From the NCBI RefSeq assembly GCF_009017275.1, contig NZ_WBZC01000014.1, forward strand, positions 18,889 through 82,888: a stretch of 64,000 bases of DNA. Reading direction: 5' to 3'. The translations under genes were made by a program, and so were the position numbers. This document shows positions 1 to 9,166 of this stretch, piece after piece. The DNA comes from Alkaliphilus pronyensis (GTDB lineage: Bacteria; Bacillota; Clostridia; Peptostreptococcales; Natronincolaceae). The notes under the pieces are model-generated. The model was not told the origin of the DNA. It ran no database searches and saw nothing but the letters and a program-made list of their open reading frames with translations. Position 1 is the stretch's first letter. Each line of letters opens with the position of its first letter.

Positions 1-71
1 ACAACAACAAAGACAAGAATCAAATATTTTATACTGCTTTTTTTGCTTTTATTAATGTTTATTATTCTCAT
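1..71 (-). CDS. fliP: FliP N-terminus (partial, cut by window)
   Basis: An ATG at 69-71 on the minus strand opens a frame that stays open to the window edge. The visible 23 residues are a short basic stretch (several Lys) followed by a run of Leu, Ile, Val and Phe, as expected for the signal-like first membrane segment of FliP, a core protein of the flagellar type III export gate. It overlaps the end of fliO by 20 bases, and fliP follows fliO in clostridial flagellar operons. The identity rests mainly on this position because too little sequence is present for a family match. Confidence 0.6.
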   Translation of the reverse strand, partial: MRIININKSKKSSIKYLILVFVV

Positions 72-462
72 TGTTGTTATCTTCATCACCTTTTTTAAAG
101 ACTTGATTCTTTAATATTTCACCTAATTTTCTTGACCTTAGACCAGACAGTTCTAAGCTTTTCTTGTCTTTTGTATTGGAAGTGTAGGACTCTTTGTTTA
201 AATGCCATTCTGTTACTTCCATAGTATCTATAACTTCTATGTTTTTGCTTTGCATCGCCAGAATATATACCCTGTTATGAATTTGAATTATGGTTATATC
301 AGCCTGTTGCCCAATAGGGACCCTCTCTAAAACCTTAACAGAGGAGTTATTGAATAAAGCTCCTGATTTTTTACCAATCAAAAGAGTAGTTCCATAGGCA
401 AGAAATAAAACTACTGCCAGTGCTAATAATAAAGTAAGGACAGTAAAAATTCCCTCTATCAT
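52..462 (-). CDS. fliO: Flagellar biosynthetic protein FliO
   Basis: This 136-residue protein has one N-terminal membrane segment (about residues 5-30) and then a small cytoplasmic domain with the FliO/FliZ pattern VLERVPIGQQ near residue 45, ending in an Asn/Asp/Lys-rich tail. FliO helps assemble the FliP ring of the flagellar export gate at the inner membrane. It lies between cheY and fliP as in other Firmicutes. The start is an ATG preceded by AAGGTG. Confidence 0.85.
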   Translation of the reverse strand: MIEGIFTVLTLLLALAVVLFLAYGTTLLIGKKSGALFNNSSVKVLERVPIGQQADITIIQIHNRVYILAMQSKNIEVIDTMEVTEWHLNKESYTSNTKDKKSLELSGLRSRKLGEILKNQVFKKGDEDNNNENNKH

Positions 463-474
463 TACAGCACCTTA

Positions 475-837
475 TTAGCCTAACACTTTTTTTACAGCTT
501 CAATTACACGGTCTGCCTGAAAGGGCTTTACAATAAAGTCCTTGGCACCCGCCTGAATTGCTTCAATTACCATTGCCTGTTGCCCCATAGCAGAGCACAT
601 TATTACCTTAGCATTGGCATCAATTTTCTTTATTTCCTTAACAGCTTGTATACCATCAACTTCTGGCATAGTAATATCCATAATAGTTAATAAAGGCTCT
701 AATTCCTTAAACTTTTCTATAGCCTTAGCTCCATTTTCTGCTTCTCCAACTACCTCAAATCCATTTTTTGTTAGTACGTCCTTTATCATCATCCTCATGA
801 AAGCAGCATCATCAACTATTAAAATTCCTTTTGCCAT
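475..837 (-). CDS. cheY: Chemotaxis response regulator CheY
   Basis: A stand-alone 120-residue receiver domain. The acidic pair D9/D10, the phospho-acceptor D54, S82 and K104 are all in place, so it should be phosphorylated normally (by CheA, encoded elsewhere). In Firmicutes CheY-P binds the FliM/FliY switch and sets flagellar rotation. It sits between fliY and fliO, the usual place in this operon. A GGGAGG ribosome site precedes the ATG. The 168-base gap upstream contains a possible internal sigma-A promoter, so cheY and the export genes may be transcribed independently of the rest. Confidence 0.93.
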   Translation of the reverse strand: MAKGILIVDDAAFMRMMIKDVLTKNGFEVVGEAENGAKAIEKFKELEPLLTIMDITMPEVDGIQAVKEIKKIDANAKVIMCSAMGQQAMVIEAIQAGAKDFIVKPFQADRVIEAVKKVLG

Positions 838-927
838 TTATAATTCCTCCCTTTAATTGCTTTTAACAATCATTCGTAATATTTGTTAATAAATACTAAA
901 ATTTTTGTATGTAACCCTCTTAATGGT

Positions 928-957
928 ATTATACACTTATTGAACAGTCAAGTTCAA
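928..957 (-). promoter_or_regulatory. Possible sigma-A promoter for cheY-fliO-fliP
   Basis: On the minus strand TTGAAC (952-957) and a perfect TATAAT (928-933) are separated by 18 bases in the 168-base gap between fliY and cheY. The -10 is ideal and the -35 matches the consensus at four of six positions. Confidence 0.5.
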
Positions 958-1005
958 TCTATTTTAATATTTGTAAACAATGAATAAATGTAATTGTTAT
1001 AGTAC

Positions 1006-2139
1006 TTATATTTTTGCAAATCTCTTGGTAGAGCTAACTATGTCGGTTATCCTTATACCATAGTTTTCATCAATAACTACTACTTCTCCCTTTGCCACAT
1101 ATTGACCATTAACCAATATATCTAATGGCTCACCAACTATTTTGTCCAATTCTATAATTGTTCCTGGTCCAAATTCAAGTATTTCACTTATTCTTTTTAC
1201 TGTTCTGCCCAGTTCAACCGTTACATTTAATGGTACATCCTGAATTAAGTCAATATTCTCAGGAACACCCTTAGCTGTAGATTGATCGAAGGATTGAAAA
1301 TGTGCAGGCTGAACATTAACAGGTTGCTCTCTTCTTGGTTGAGCTTGCGGAATTTCCCTAGCTGTATTTAAAGGCTGTTGATTTTCACTTGCTGGATTTT
1401 CCCTTTTCTCCTCCACAGTCGATGTATTTGTTTTCACTTGATTAACCACCTCCGATGGTTCATTACTATAGCTATACATTAATTTATCAACCATTTCTTT
1501 GGCAAAATCAATTGGTATCAACTGCATAATTTCACTATCAATTAAATCGCCAATCACCAATCTAAAGGATATACGAGCAAATTTCATGGTGAACTCCGGA
1601 AATAGCTCTTTGAAATTGTCAGATGATAAATCCATTGGAAACACTCTCGGTGGAAAAATATCTATTTTTTTAGTAAACATTTCTGACAGTGAAGTGGAAG
1701 CTGAGCCAACCATTTGATTCATTGCCTCTCCTATAGCACTTAAATGTATGTCAGATAATGGTTCCTCAGATGCTTCTCCAACACCACCCATCATTAAGTC
1801 TGTAATGATTTTAACATCTGTATCCTTCATTATTAGTACATTCAAGCCTTCTAAACCCTCTTTATACTGAACATCAACAGCTACAAAAGGGATGGGATAC
1901 TCCTCCTCCAATTGCTCTAGAGCTAAGATAGATACTCTAGGGGTTGTAATGTTTACTCGATTCCCCAATAGGGTTGATAAGGTAGTTGCAGCAGTTCCCA
2001 TACTAATATTACCTATTTCACCTATTGTGTCCTTCTCATCACTAGTAAAATCAAACTCATTCTCTTGGCTATTATCATCTACATCACCAGCACCTCGTAA
2101 CAGAGCATCAATTTCTTCTTGAGATAGCATATCACTCAT
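1006..2139 (-). CDS. fliY: Flagellar motor switch phosphatase FliY
   Basis: A 377-residue fusion of three parts: an N-terminal EIDALL peptide like that of FliM, which binds CheY-P; a CheC/FliY phosphatase region with the GEIGNISMG motif near residue 42 and a second similar motif (IGEAMNQMVGSAS); and a C-terminal FliN domain (last 80 residues) after a Gln/Pro/Glu-rich linker. FliY is the Firmicutes form of FliN in the C-ring and dephosphorylates CheY-P. I place the start at the ATG at 2139, nine bases after GGAG, rather than the longer frame beginning at 2163. It overlaps the end of fliM by 8 bases, suggesting coupling. Confidence 0.93.
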   Translation of the reverse strand: MSDMLSQEEIDALLRGAGDVDDNSQENEFDFTSDEKDTIGEIGNISMGTAATTLSTLLGNRVNITTPRVSILALEQLEEEYPIPFVAVDVQYKEGLEGLNVLIMKDTDVKIITDLMMGGVGEASEEPLSDIHLSAIGEAMNQMVGSASTSLSEMFTKKIDIFPPRVFPMDLSSDNFKELFPEFTMKFARISFRLVIGDLIDSEIMQLIPIDFAKEMVDKLMYSYSNEPSEVVNQVKTNTSTVEEKRENPASENQQPLNTAREIPQAQPRREQPVNVQPAHFQSFDQSTAKGVPENIDLIQDVPLNVTVELGRTVKRISEILEFGPGTIIELDKIVGEPLDILVNGQYVAKGEVVVIDENYGIRITDIVSSTKRFAKI

Positions 2140-3127
2140 CCTGCTCATCTCCTTTCCTGTCAATTCGGGTAACTTGAACTGATAATTTGTTTTTTACAGT
2201 TCCTGGTATCCCATAGTATTTTTGTCTATCACTAACACAAATTTCAAGTTCATTGTTTACTAAGGAGTCCAGCATAATTACATCCCCCTGCTGTAGCTCT
2301 AAAAAATCTCTAACGGTAATACGTGCCTTGCCAAGCAATACATTTATTCCAATTTTACTTTTCTCAACCCGCTTTTTTAAGCCTTCTTTTGCTTCACCTG
2401 TAATTGTTTTGCTAATAGTAGAAAACCAGAATTTTGTACTTAGCTTTTCTATTATAGGCTCAATTACTATATGGGGAATACATATATTCATTAACCCTTC
2501 TATTTCACCTATTTTAAGGCTAAGGGTAACTAATGCAACTGTTTCATTAGGTGATACAATTTGAACAAACTGAGAATTATTCTCTATTTTTTCTAGCTTA
2601 GGCTCTAGCTCTATTACATTCTCCCAGGGATCAATCATTAGGTCTAATATTTGCTTCTTTAGTTTTCTAACTAGAGTCATTTCAATTTCAGTAAAGTTTC
2701 GCTTTTCCTCCATCCCTTTACCATTACCACCTAAAATTCGGTCAATAAAAGTAAATACAATTGAGGGTGAAATCTCTAATATTATTTGTCCTGAGAGGGG
2801 TGAGAAGTTTACAACAGATAATACAGCTGGATTAACAATTGAATTGCTAAACTCATAATATGATAACTCTTCTACAGATAATACTTCAGTATGAATATAG
2901 CTTCTTAGGTATCCAGACAAAAAGGTATTCAAAACTCTAGAAAAATTATCATGTATTATGTGCAGGGTCCTTAATTGATCCTTTGCTAGCTTTTTAGGAC
3001 TCTTGAAATCATAGGGTCTTATTTTTTTCTCCTGCTTCTCTTCTTTAATATCGTCGGCGTCTACTTCTCCACTGTTTAATGCTTTTAGCAAAGCATCAAT
3101 TTCATTTTGAGATAATACATCTGACAA
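2132..3127 (-). CDS. fliM: Flagellar motor switch protein FliM
   Basis: A 331-residue C-ring protein: N-terminal CheY-binding peptide (LSQNEIDALL), a middle CheC-like domain and a C-terminal SpoA/FliN-like domain. The open frame extends to a GTG at 3136, but that codon overlaps the AGGAGG ribosome site; a TTG at 3127 is spaced 8 bases from it and gives the canonical SDVLSQNEID start, so TTG is chosen. It lies between fliL and fliY. Confidence 0.93.
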   Translation of the reverse strand: MSDVLSQNEIDALLKALNSGEVDADDIKEEKQEKKIRPYDFKSPKKLAKDQLRTLHIIHDNFSRVLNTFLSGYLRSYIHTEVLSVEELSYYEFSNSIVNPAVLSVVNFSPLSGQIILEISPSIVFTFIDRILGGNGKGMEEKRNFTEIEMTLVRKLKKQILDLMIDPWENVIELEPKLEKIENNSQFVQIVSPNETVALVTLSLKIGEIEGLMNICIPHIVIEPIIEKLSTKFWFSTISKTITGEAKEGLKKRVEKSKIGINVLLGKARITVRDFLELQQGDVIMLDSLVNNELEICVSDRQKYYGIPGTVKNKLSVQVTRIDRKGDEQDE

Positions 3128-3139
3128 CGACTTCACCTC

Positions 3140-3553
3140 CTATTGGATTATGTAGTCGACAAAATATATATTAGTTATTTCATCTGCTTCGACAATTCTA
3201 GCTACAATGCTCTTTATTTCCTTACGAAGGTTCTCCTGTCCATCTTCAGTTAGTAAAATATCTGGAGTTTTTGTAATTAAGGTTTTAATTATTTGGTCTC
3301 TAATTTCTGCATTTTTCTCTTCAAATGTCTCTAATAGCTTCTCGTTAGTTGTTTCCACTACAATCGTACTTTTAAAAAAGGTTCTTACATTGCTTAAATT
3401 AGCAGTAAACTCTCCTAGAGAAAACTCATAGGACTTTATGTTTTCTTCATTATCATTATTTCTTAATACAGTAAAGTAAAATATTGAGCCGAAAAATATA
3501 GCAGATAATATAAAACCTATAATCCCAAATATAATAATTTTTTTTGTCTCCAT
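3140..3553 (-). CDS. fliL: Flagellar basal body protein FliL
   Basis: A 137-residue bitopic membrane protein with one N-terminal transmembrane helix (about residues 7-28) and an extracytoplasmic FliL domain ending in the family-like tail IYFVDYIIQ. FliL rings surround the MotAB stator and support torque. It sits 1 base downstream of motB and is followed by fliM. Clear GGAGG site before the ATG. Confidence 0.88.
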   Translation of the reverse strand: METKKIIIFGIIGFILSAIFFGSIFYFTVLRNNDNEENIKSYEFSLGEFTANLSNVRTFFKSTIVVETTNEKLLETFEEKNAEIRDQIIKTLITKTPDILLTEDGQENLRKEIKSIVARIVEADEITNIYFVDYIIQ

Positions 3554-3554
3554 G

Positions 3555-4322
3555 TTAGTCCTCCATCATTGATTCTTGGGGTAATGATATTGCCAATTCA
3601 GACTTTAATATTACAATATCAACCCGTCGATTTTTAGCTTTATTTTCTGCTGTATCATTAGGTGCTATAGGATGATATTCACCATAGCCTGAAGCTGAAA
3701 ACCGTTTAGGCTCTAATCCAACCTCTTCAATTAAGTATCTTACGACATTGGCTGCCCTTGCAACCGATAGCTCCCAGTTGGTTTCATACCTTGAGCTAGG
3801 TCTTAAGGGGTCTGTATCGGTATGTCCTTCTATTCTTACATATTTAGATATTAAATCTGGTTCTACCAAAAAGGTTGATAAATATGTTAATATTTCCCTA
3901 GATGTGCTTTTAAGCTCGGCACTTCCTGAGTCAAATAGAACATTGTCCTGGAAGCGTAGCACTAAGCCTCTAACCTCTAAAGTAACTAGTACATCTCCCT
4001 CTAAATTATTTTCTGTTAAGAAGGCTTCTAGCTTTTCTTTAAGCTCTCTAAAATCCTCCAGTTCCTGTTGTTGGTCTGTGGTAAGATCATCATCAAGAGC
4101 CTCTGAAATATACTCACTAACTTCTATTGTATTACCATTTTCAAGAACTCCAATTGATCCCTGAAAGGAGCGTATCATGGCTTCAAACTTTTTAGCATCT
4201 ATTTCAGAAAAAGAAAACAGTAGTACAAAGAAGCAAAGTAATAGTGTTACCATATCTCCATATGTAGTCATCCATTCAGGAGATCCTTTTTTTCCCTGTT
4301 CCTTTGGTCTTTTTCTAGCCAT
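3555..4322 (-). CDS. motB: Flagellar stator protein MotB
   Basis: A 255-residue stator subunit. The single N-terminal helix (about residues 18-40) carries the ion-carrying aspartate D23 in TYGDMVTLL, followed by a periplasmic linker and a C-terminal OmpA-like peptidoglycan-binding domain (IEGHTDTDPL, then NWELSVARAANV). It anchors the stator to the cell wall. It overlaps motA by 8 bases. The sequence alone does not settle whether protons or sodium drive the motor. Confidence 0.93.
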   Translation of the reverse strand: MARKRPKEQGKKGSPEWMTTYGDMVTLLLCFFVLLFSFSEIDAKKFEAMIRSFQGSIGVLENGNTIEVSEYISEALDDDLTTDQQQELEDFRELKEKLEAFLTENNLEGDVLVTLEVRGLVLRFQDNVLFDSGSAELKSTSREILTYLSTFLVEPDLISKYVRIEGHTDTDPLRPSSRYETNWELSVARAANVVRYLIEEVGLEPKRFSASGYGEYHPIAPNDTAENKAKNRRVDIVILKSELAISLPQESMMED

Positions 4323-5106
4323 TGGCTCCCACGCCTTCCTCTTTAACTTCTGCTACTTGTCTACTCTTCGGCGGTAAGAATGCCTTTAGTTTTTCTTCAA
4401 TGATTCTTGGATTTTCACCTGCTTGTATAGATAGAAGTCCCTCTACCATAATTTCCTTACGCATAATTTCTTCACGGCTTCTAAGCTTTAATTTATTGGC
4501 AATCGGTAAAAACACTAGGTTCGCCAACAATGACCCATAAAAGGTTGTAATTAAGGCAACCGCCATACTAGGTCCAATTGATGAGGGGTCGTCTAATTTC
4601 TTAAGCATATTGATTAGACCAATTAAAGTTCCAATCATACCAAAGGCCGGTGAGAATGTCCCCATAGATTCAAATATACTTTGTCCATTAGTATGTCTTT
4701 CCTCCACAAAAGCCAATTCAGTTTCCAAAAGGTTTCTTACAAGCTCTGGATCGGTACCATCTACTATAAGCATTATTCCTTTTTGTAAGAACTTGTCATC
4801 AATAGATTCAGCAGCCTCTTCAAGGGCTAAAAGCCCTTCCTTTCTAGCTACATTAGCAAGTCCAATAATTTTTTGAATAATCTCAGTTGGTTGAATTTCT
4901 TTATTGGAGAATGCCTTTGAGACAATTTTCATGGCCTCTAATACCTTTGCCAATGGGTATGCCACAAATGTTGCAGCTACCGTACCACCAATAACAATAA
5001 AGATTGAAGCTAGGTTATAGTAGGTCATTAGGTCACCATCAATCAATATTCCCATTATTACAAAGGCCGTACCGACAACAATACCAATAATAGTTGCTAT
5101 ATCCAA
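4315..5106 (-). CDS. motA: Flagellar stator protein MotA
   Basis: A 263-residue protein with four hydrophobic segments, two near the N-terminus and two around residues 145-200 (PAFGMIGTLIGLI is the conserved proline-containing helix), flanking a large cytoplasmic loop that contacts FliG. The start is TTG, with GAGGTG eight bases upstream, and gives the typical MDIATIIGI N-terminus. It precedes and overlaps motB. Confidence 0.93.
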   Translation of the reverse strand: MDIATIIGIVVGTAFVIMGILIDGDLMTYYNLASIFIVIGGTVAATFVAYPLAKVLEAMKIVSKAFSNKEIQPTEIIQKIIGLANVARKEGLLALEEAAESIDDKFLQKGIMLIVDGTDPELVRNLLETELAFVEERHTNGQSIFESMGTFSPAFGMIGTLIGLINMLKKLDDPSSIGPSMAVALITTFYGSLLANLVFLPIANKLKLRSREEIMRKEIMVEGLLSIQAGENPRIIEEKLKAFLPPKSRQVAEVKEEGVGANG

Positions 5107-5126
5107 GTCGTCACCTCATTTCTGCC

Positions 5127-5333
5127 TTATTCAATATTTTTTTGAATTCCTAAATGAATTCTTTGCTTATACTCAATAACCAATTCGATTACTTCGTCTA
5201 AGCTATTTTGAACCACCAGCTTTGTTCCATTTGTTAGCTTAATTATAGTATCTGGTGTTTCTTCTATCATCTCTATTAATTCTGCATTAATAACTATTGT
5301 TGCTGATTGATTCAACCTTTTTAGCTTTATCAT
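5127..5333 (-). CDS. flbD: Flagellar protein FlbD family
   Basis: A 68-residue protein of the FlbD family of Firmicutes and spirochaetes (start MIKLKRLN, then a motif with NAELIEMIEETPDT). It is found between flgE and motA in many flagellar operons. Its molecular role is not well defined and it should not be confused with the Caulobacter regulator of the same name. The ATG at 5333 is preferred to the one at 5342 because AAAGGA is correctly spaced only from 5333. Confidence 0.82.
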   Translation of the reverse strand: MIKLKRLNQSATIVINAELIEMIEETPDTIIKLTNGTKLVVQNSLDEVIELVIEYKQRIHLGIQKNIE

Positions 5334-5351
5334 ATCAATCATCCTTTAATT

Positions 5352-5374
5352 TCCCGGGTACAGGGTACCCGGGA
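5352..5374 (-). promoter_or_regulatory. GC-rich hairpin just before flbD
   Basis: A palindrome with arms TCCCGGGTAC and GTACCCGGGA and a three-base loop lies in the flgE-flbD gap, about ten bases upstream of the flbD ribosome site. It has no T-run, so it does not look like an intrinsic terminator. It could stabilise the 3' end of the upstream message or be a processing or attenuation element. Confidence 0.6.
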
Positions 5375-5389
5375 TTATTTGCATTTATA

Positions 5390-6817
5390 CTATCTCTTCA
5401 TGTTAACAACCTCTTGAAGCATTTCATCACTGGTGGTTATTATTCTTGAGTTTGCCTGAAAACCACGCTGTGTAGTTATCATATTTGTGAACTCCCTAGA
5501 AAGGTCTACATTAGACATTTCTAATGCACCAGGATTTAAGTTTCCAAAGCCACCAGCGCCAGGAACACCTTCCATTGCTTGTCCCGAGTTCGAAGTGGTT
5601 CTGTACATATTTGCCGAGGTCTTTTCTAAGCCAGCTGGATTTTTAAAGTTTGCTAAAGCTATTTGACCTAAAATTCTTCTCTGACCATTGTCGAATATAC
5701 CCATTACTTCTCCTGTTGAGGCTATTGTAAATTCACTTAAGGTGCCCTGCTTATAGCCATCAATTTTAGTTGCAGAGGCTGTAGAGGTGTTTGCGAACAT
5801 TGTAAGCTTTGAAAAATCTACATCGAAGGTGAAGTCACCTGCACCATTTGTTAATGCCTCATCTATCTGATATGCTGCATTTAGTCCACCTACAATTTTC
5901 CCGTTAGTATCAAATTGCAGTGTAGGGGCTGTGCCTGTTATACCTGCTCCAGCAGTTGCATGAATCATTTCACCGTTTTCCTTAACATAGAAGGTTTCAA
6001 CTCTAAACTGACTCAGGTCAGGTGGGCCTGTTACCCCTGGTACTTTAACAAATACCTGCTTTATTTGATGTATACCACCTAAATTGTCATATACCTGATA
6101 AGAGGTTTCCCTAGCAACCTTATCCTCATGTATAGGATTAATCTCATATTTTATTACTGGATTTGATGTTGCATCATAGGGTGAGCTGGGGTCTTGAAGA
6201 ATAGTACGATAAACAGAGTCTGCTGTAGTTGTGCCTCCTACTTCAACCACTGGATCTGTGCCAGTATAAATAACTGTTTCGCTGTCTAAATTGCTTTCAA
6301 ACCCAACATTTGCTGTTACCTTTGCATCGAAGGTTACTGCCTTTGAAATTTGTAACCCCTCTAGGTTAGATTTTAAAACTCCATTTTCGTCTGCCATATA
6401 ACCTAAAACCCTAAAGCCGTCGGCAGTTACTAGGTTACCTGCTTCATCAAGGGCGAAATTTCCACCCCTTGTGTAGCTTCTATTAAGAAAGTTTGGGTCG
6501 TCGGCCACTATAAAGAAGCCGTCTCCATTAATCATTAAATCTGTGTTATAGTCTGTTCTCTCAACTGCTCCTCTAATGTGGAAGGTATCCATTGAAGCAA
6601 CATTTATACCTAAACCTATTTGCTGTGGATTTGTACCACCTCTACCACCCTGTGGAGAACCTGCCCCCCTTACAGTTTGGCTAAATACCTCTTGAAAGGT
6701 TACTCTTGAGCCCTTAAAGCCCACAGTATTTACATTTGCTATGTTATTACCAATAACATCCATACGGGTCTGGTGTGCTCTTAAGCCCGATACGGCTGAA
6801 AACATTGATCTCATCAT
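5390..6817 (-). CDS. flgE: Flagellar hook protein FlgE
   Basis: A 475-residue hook subunit. The N-terminus has the rod/hook motif (SMFSAVSGLRAHQ, then NNIANVNTVGFK), the middle holds the exposed hook domains rich in Thr, Gly and Asp, and the C-terminus has the conserved partner helix (VDLSREFTNMITTQRGFQAN). It polymerises into the universal joint outside the cell. It follows flgD and the flg-operon protein. Two adjacent ATGs (6817 and 6814) are possible starts. Confidence 0.93.
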   Translation of the reverse strand: MMRSMFSAVSGLRAHQTRMDVIGNNIANVNTVGFKGSRVTFQEVFSQTVRGAGSPQGGRGGTNPQQIGLGINVASMDTFHIRGAVERTDYNTDLMINGDGFFIVADDPNFLNRSYTRGGNFALDEAGNLVTADGFRVLGYMADENGVLKSNLEGLQISKAVTFDAKVTANVGFESNLDSETVIYTGTDPVVEVGGTTTADSVYRTILQDPSSPYDATSNPVIKYEINPIHEDKVARETSYQVYDNLGGIHQIKQVFVKVPGVTGPPDLSQFRVETFYVKENGEMIHATAGAGITGTAPTLQFDTNGKIVGGLNAAYQIDEALTNGAGDFTFDVDFSKLTMFANTSTASATKIDGYKQGTLSEFTIASTGEVMGIFDNGQRRILGQIALANFKNPAGLEKTSANMYRTTSNSGQAMEGVPGAGGFGNLNPGALEMSNVDLSREFTNMITTQRGFQANSRIITTSDEMLQEVVNMKR

Positions 6818-6899
6818 AATTAATTCGACCTCCTATTAATATTTGGTACTCCGATTCATCTATCAGTCAGAAACGGTAAGCCTCCATAGACGGTCCGGC

Positions 6900-7277
6900 T
6901 TAGACTATTACAGCACCATCAATATTTGTAAAGACATTTTCCTTTAATTGCTCATCAACTGCTGCTGTTATGATGGTTTTATTGGTGACACTTGCCACAA
7001 ATGCCCTATTATCCATCATTATTAATGTTTCTTTAATTCCCTTTTGTGAAGCCATATCCAATGCTTGGTTTAGCCTTGTCATATCACTACCACTCAACTG
7101 AATATTTCTCTTTTCAAGTCTATCCATAGCATGCTTTGAGAACTTCAACTGAATACTTTGATTTATCTTTTTTTGTAGAATTGAGTCAAAGCTATGGTTT
7201 TTATGTGGTTGCTTGTTTAACTGTTGTATCTTTGGCTGTTGCAGGGAGCTTTGTTTTATTCTCATATTGTCATACAT
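6900..7277 (-). CDS. Flagellar operon protein, TIGR02530 type
   Basis: A 125-residue protein with a Gln/Asn/Lys-rich N-terminus and a C-terminal domain containing KFSKHAMDRLEKRNI and RAFVASVTNKTIIT, the pattern of the flagellar operon protein TIGR02530 encoded between flgD and flgE in Firmicutes. Its function is unknown; the location suggests a role in hook assembly. The 82-base gap to flgE contains short GC-rich complementary stretches but no recognisable riboswitch. Confidence 0.8.
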   Translation of the reverse strand: MYDNMRIKQSSLQQPKIQQLNKQPHKNHSFDSILQKKINQSIQLKFSKHAMDRLEKRNIQLSGSDMTRLNQALDMASQKGIKETLIMMDNRAFVASVTNKTIITAAVDEQLKENVFTNIDGAVIV

Positions 7278-7316
7278 TCTTTGACACCTCCCGTGACAAT
7301 TATCCTGAGAACTTAA

Positions 7317-7733
7317 CTATTCAGTTACTTCCACCTCTGAATCATTTTCTTCAGAGCTATTATCTTCAGTCTCATCTACTTCTGTTTCTTCAATAGGAAC
7401 TCCCAAATGTCTTCCTAGCCTTTCAATTTCGTCTAATATTGCTGTTTGGCTCTTTACTAAATTATTGTTCATGTGTTTCAAATGCTCTACCAACTCATTT
7501 TGTGTATTAGTCATTGTTTGATTTAAGTTCTGCATTTGCTCTAAAGATGAAAACTGAGCCATCTGTGAAATAAATTCTCTATCCTCCATTGGGTTAAGAG
7601 GGTCTTGGTTTTGCATTTGTGCAACCAGTAAATTTAAAAAGGTATCCTTATTTAGGTCATTGGTCTTTTTTGATTTACTTCCTTCATTGTCATAGGTTCT
7701 ATACAAGTTGTTAACTTCTGAAATATTGCTCAC
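7317..7733 (-). CDS. flgD: Flagellar hook-capping protein FlgD (short form)
   Basis: A 138-residue protein with the conserved FlgD N-terminal block ([22 protein letters not shown], then [14 protein letters not shown]). The C-terminus is a short acidic tail instead of the Ig-like domains of enterobacterial FlgD, as is common in Firmicutes. It caps the growing hook and is needed for FlgE polymerisation. The start is GTG with GGGAGG upstream. Confidence 0.9.
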   Translation of the reverse strand: MSNISEVNNLYRTYDNEGSKSKKTNDLNKDTFLNLLVAQMQNQDPLNPMEDREFISQMAQFSSLEQMQNLNQTMTNTQNELVEHLKHMNNNLVKSQTAILDEIERLGRHLGVPIEETEVDETEDNSSEENDSEVEVTE

Positions 7734-7750
7734 TTTAGATCCTCCCTTCT

Positions 7751-9136
7751 TTAAACTACTCCATTAAATTTTGAAGTTACTAGATATGGATTAGATATTG
7801 TGTTTTCTTCTAAATAGCTTGCAGCTATAGAATTTGCTGCTTCTGTAGTAGTCTTTTTATTTTTCTGTCTTTGATAGAAGCCTGCATTTCTTCTGAAGTC
7901 TTGCTGATTTTCACCTACAGAAACCTCTAGGCTGCTTACAGATATACCCTTTTCTCCTAGGTTGATTTTTAATTGATTTAGGTTGTTTTCTATTAGCTCT
8001 TTAACCTGGGGGTTTTCTGTAAAAACCTTTCCAGTTAGCACTCCATCTTCAACAGATATTTTAATTGTCAAGGTCCCTAATTTTTCTGGAGTTAGCTGCA
8101 TTTTTAACTGGTTTTTGTTGTTTAATACAAGAAATTCTACCTTATTTATCACCTGATTTATAATATCCTTTGAATCAGCTGATGTAGGGGATTGGTTTAT
8201 CATTGATATTACCTTTTCTGTTGTTAATACTCTATTTTGTTGGGTGTCAAAGGTAATTACTTCAGTAGAATCCTCTTTAATTGGGAGTTCCTTCGTGATT
8301 AGCTTTGTATCATCTGTTGCTGGCTTCTTTTGTCCCTCTTGTATTGGTGCTACTAATTTAGAAGCTTCCTTATCCACTGTTTTATCCAACTCATTTATTC
8401 CATTTCCATTGATACCCTCTCTAGTAGACATATCATTGGTGATAGTTTTACCTGATGTAGCTTTATCGTTAGTGGATATAGTGTTGTCCTCAGTTGATAT
8501 AGCCTTAATTGCTGACTCTTCTGTTGGCTTTTGGGTCTTAAGCTCCTCTTTAATCTCCTTTAGAGCTTTTAATGCCTTTTCCATAATTTCTTTTTCAGCG
8601 GGGTTAAGGGTAACAGCTTTTTCAGGATCTACATCTAATGTCTGATGCATTATTTCAGTATTAGCATTAGCTTCTATTAGCAGGTTGATTTTAGCTTCTA
8701 GCCTACTAACTAGGGCAAGAAATTCTTCATTACTTCCATTTAAGCTTAATAATGCTTCTTTAAGCTCTACAGCTTCCTTTTCCTCTAATAAACCAATGTT
8801 TATTAAATCCTCTAGCTGACTAATGAGTTCAGTTATTATAGCTGCTTCATTTTGATGCTGACTAACTTCTATCTCATCTTCTATAATTAAGAATTCCTCT
8901 TCCTCTATAGGCTTTTCCAGCTGGCTATGGGATTTAATCTCTTTGTTTTTGGCTTCAAAGGTATCCATACCCCTTAATTTATTAGCTTCATTATTGTTGT
9001 CCTTAGCTGGCTTTTCAGTGCTTAACCTATCAAATACATTTTGGAAGCTAGAGGATGCTTCTTTTTTTAAGCCCTTCTTTATAGGCTGCATTGGGGTTAA
9101 ATCCTTAGCTGCAAAGATGTTGTTTAGTTCCATCAT
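7751..9136 (-). CDS. fliK: Flagellar hook-length control protein FliK
   Basis: About 461 residues. A long low-complexity N-terminal part rich in Glu, Lys, Thr and Asn is followed by a conserved C-terminal Flg_hook domain ([20 protein letters not shown], then [16 protein letters not shown]). FliK measures hook length and switches export specificity through FlhB. The ATG at 9136 is spaced 8 bases from GGGAGG and is preferred to the upstream GTG at 9145. Confidence 0.9.
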   Translation of the reverse strand: MMELNNIFAAKDLTPMQPIKKGLKKEASSSFQNVFDRLSTEKPAKDNNNEANKLRGMDTFEAKNKEIKSHSQLEKPIEEEEFLIIEDEIEVSQHQNEAAIITELISQLEDLINIGLLEEKEAVELKEALLSLNGSNEEFLALVSRLEAKINLLIEANANTEIMHQTLDVDPEKAVTLNPAEKEIMEKALKALKEIKEELKTQKPTEESAIKAISTEDNTISTNDKATSGKTITNDMSTREGINGNGINELDKTVDKEASKLVAPIQEGQKKPATDDTKLITKELPIKEDSTEVITFDTQQNRVLTTEKVISMINQSPTSADSKDIINQVINKVEFLVLNNKNQLKMQLTPEKLGTLTIKISVEDGVLTGKVFTENPQVKELIENNLNQLKINLGEKGISVSSLEVSVGENQQDFRRNAGFYQRQKNKKTTTEAANSIAASYLEENTISNPYLVTSKFNGVV

Positions 9137-9166
9137 TCTTTTCACCTCCCTTCACATTAGATATAT

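Noticed and set aside
6818..6899. Possible cyclic-di-GMP riboswitch upstream of flgE
   Set aside because: The gap has AAGCC/GGCTT and short complementary stretches, but the conserved GEMM core bases and tetraloop receptor are not there.
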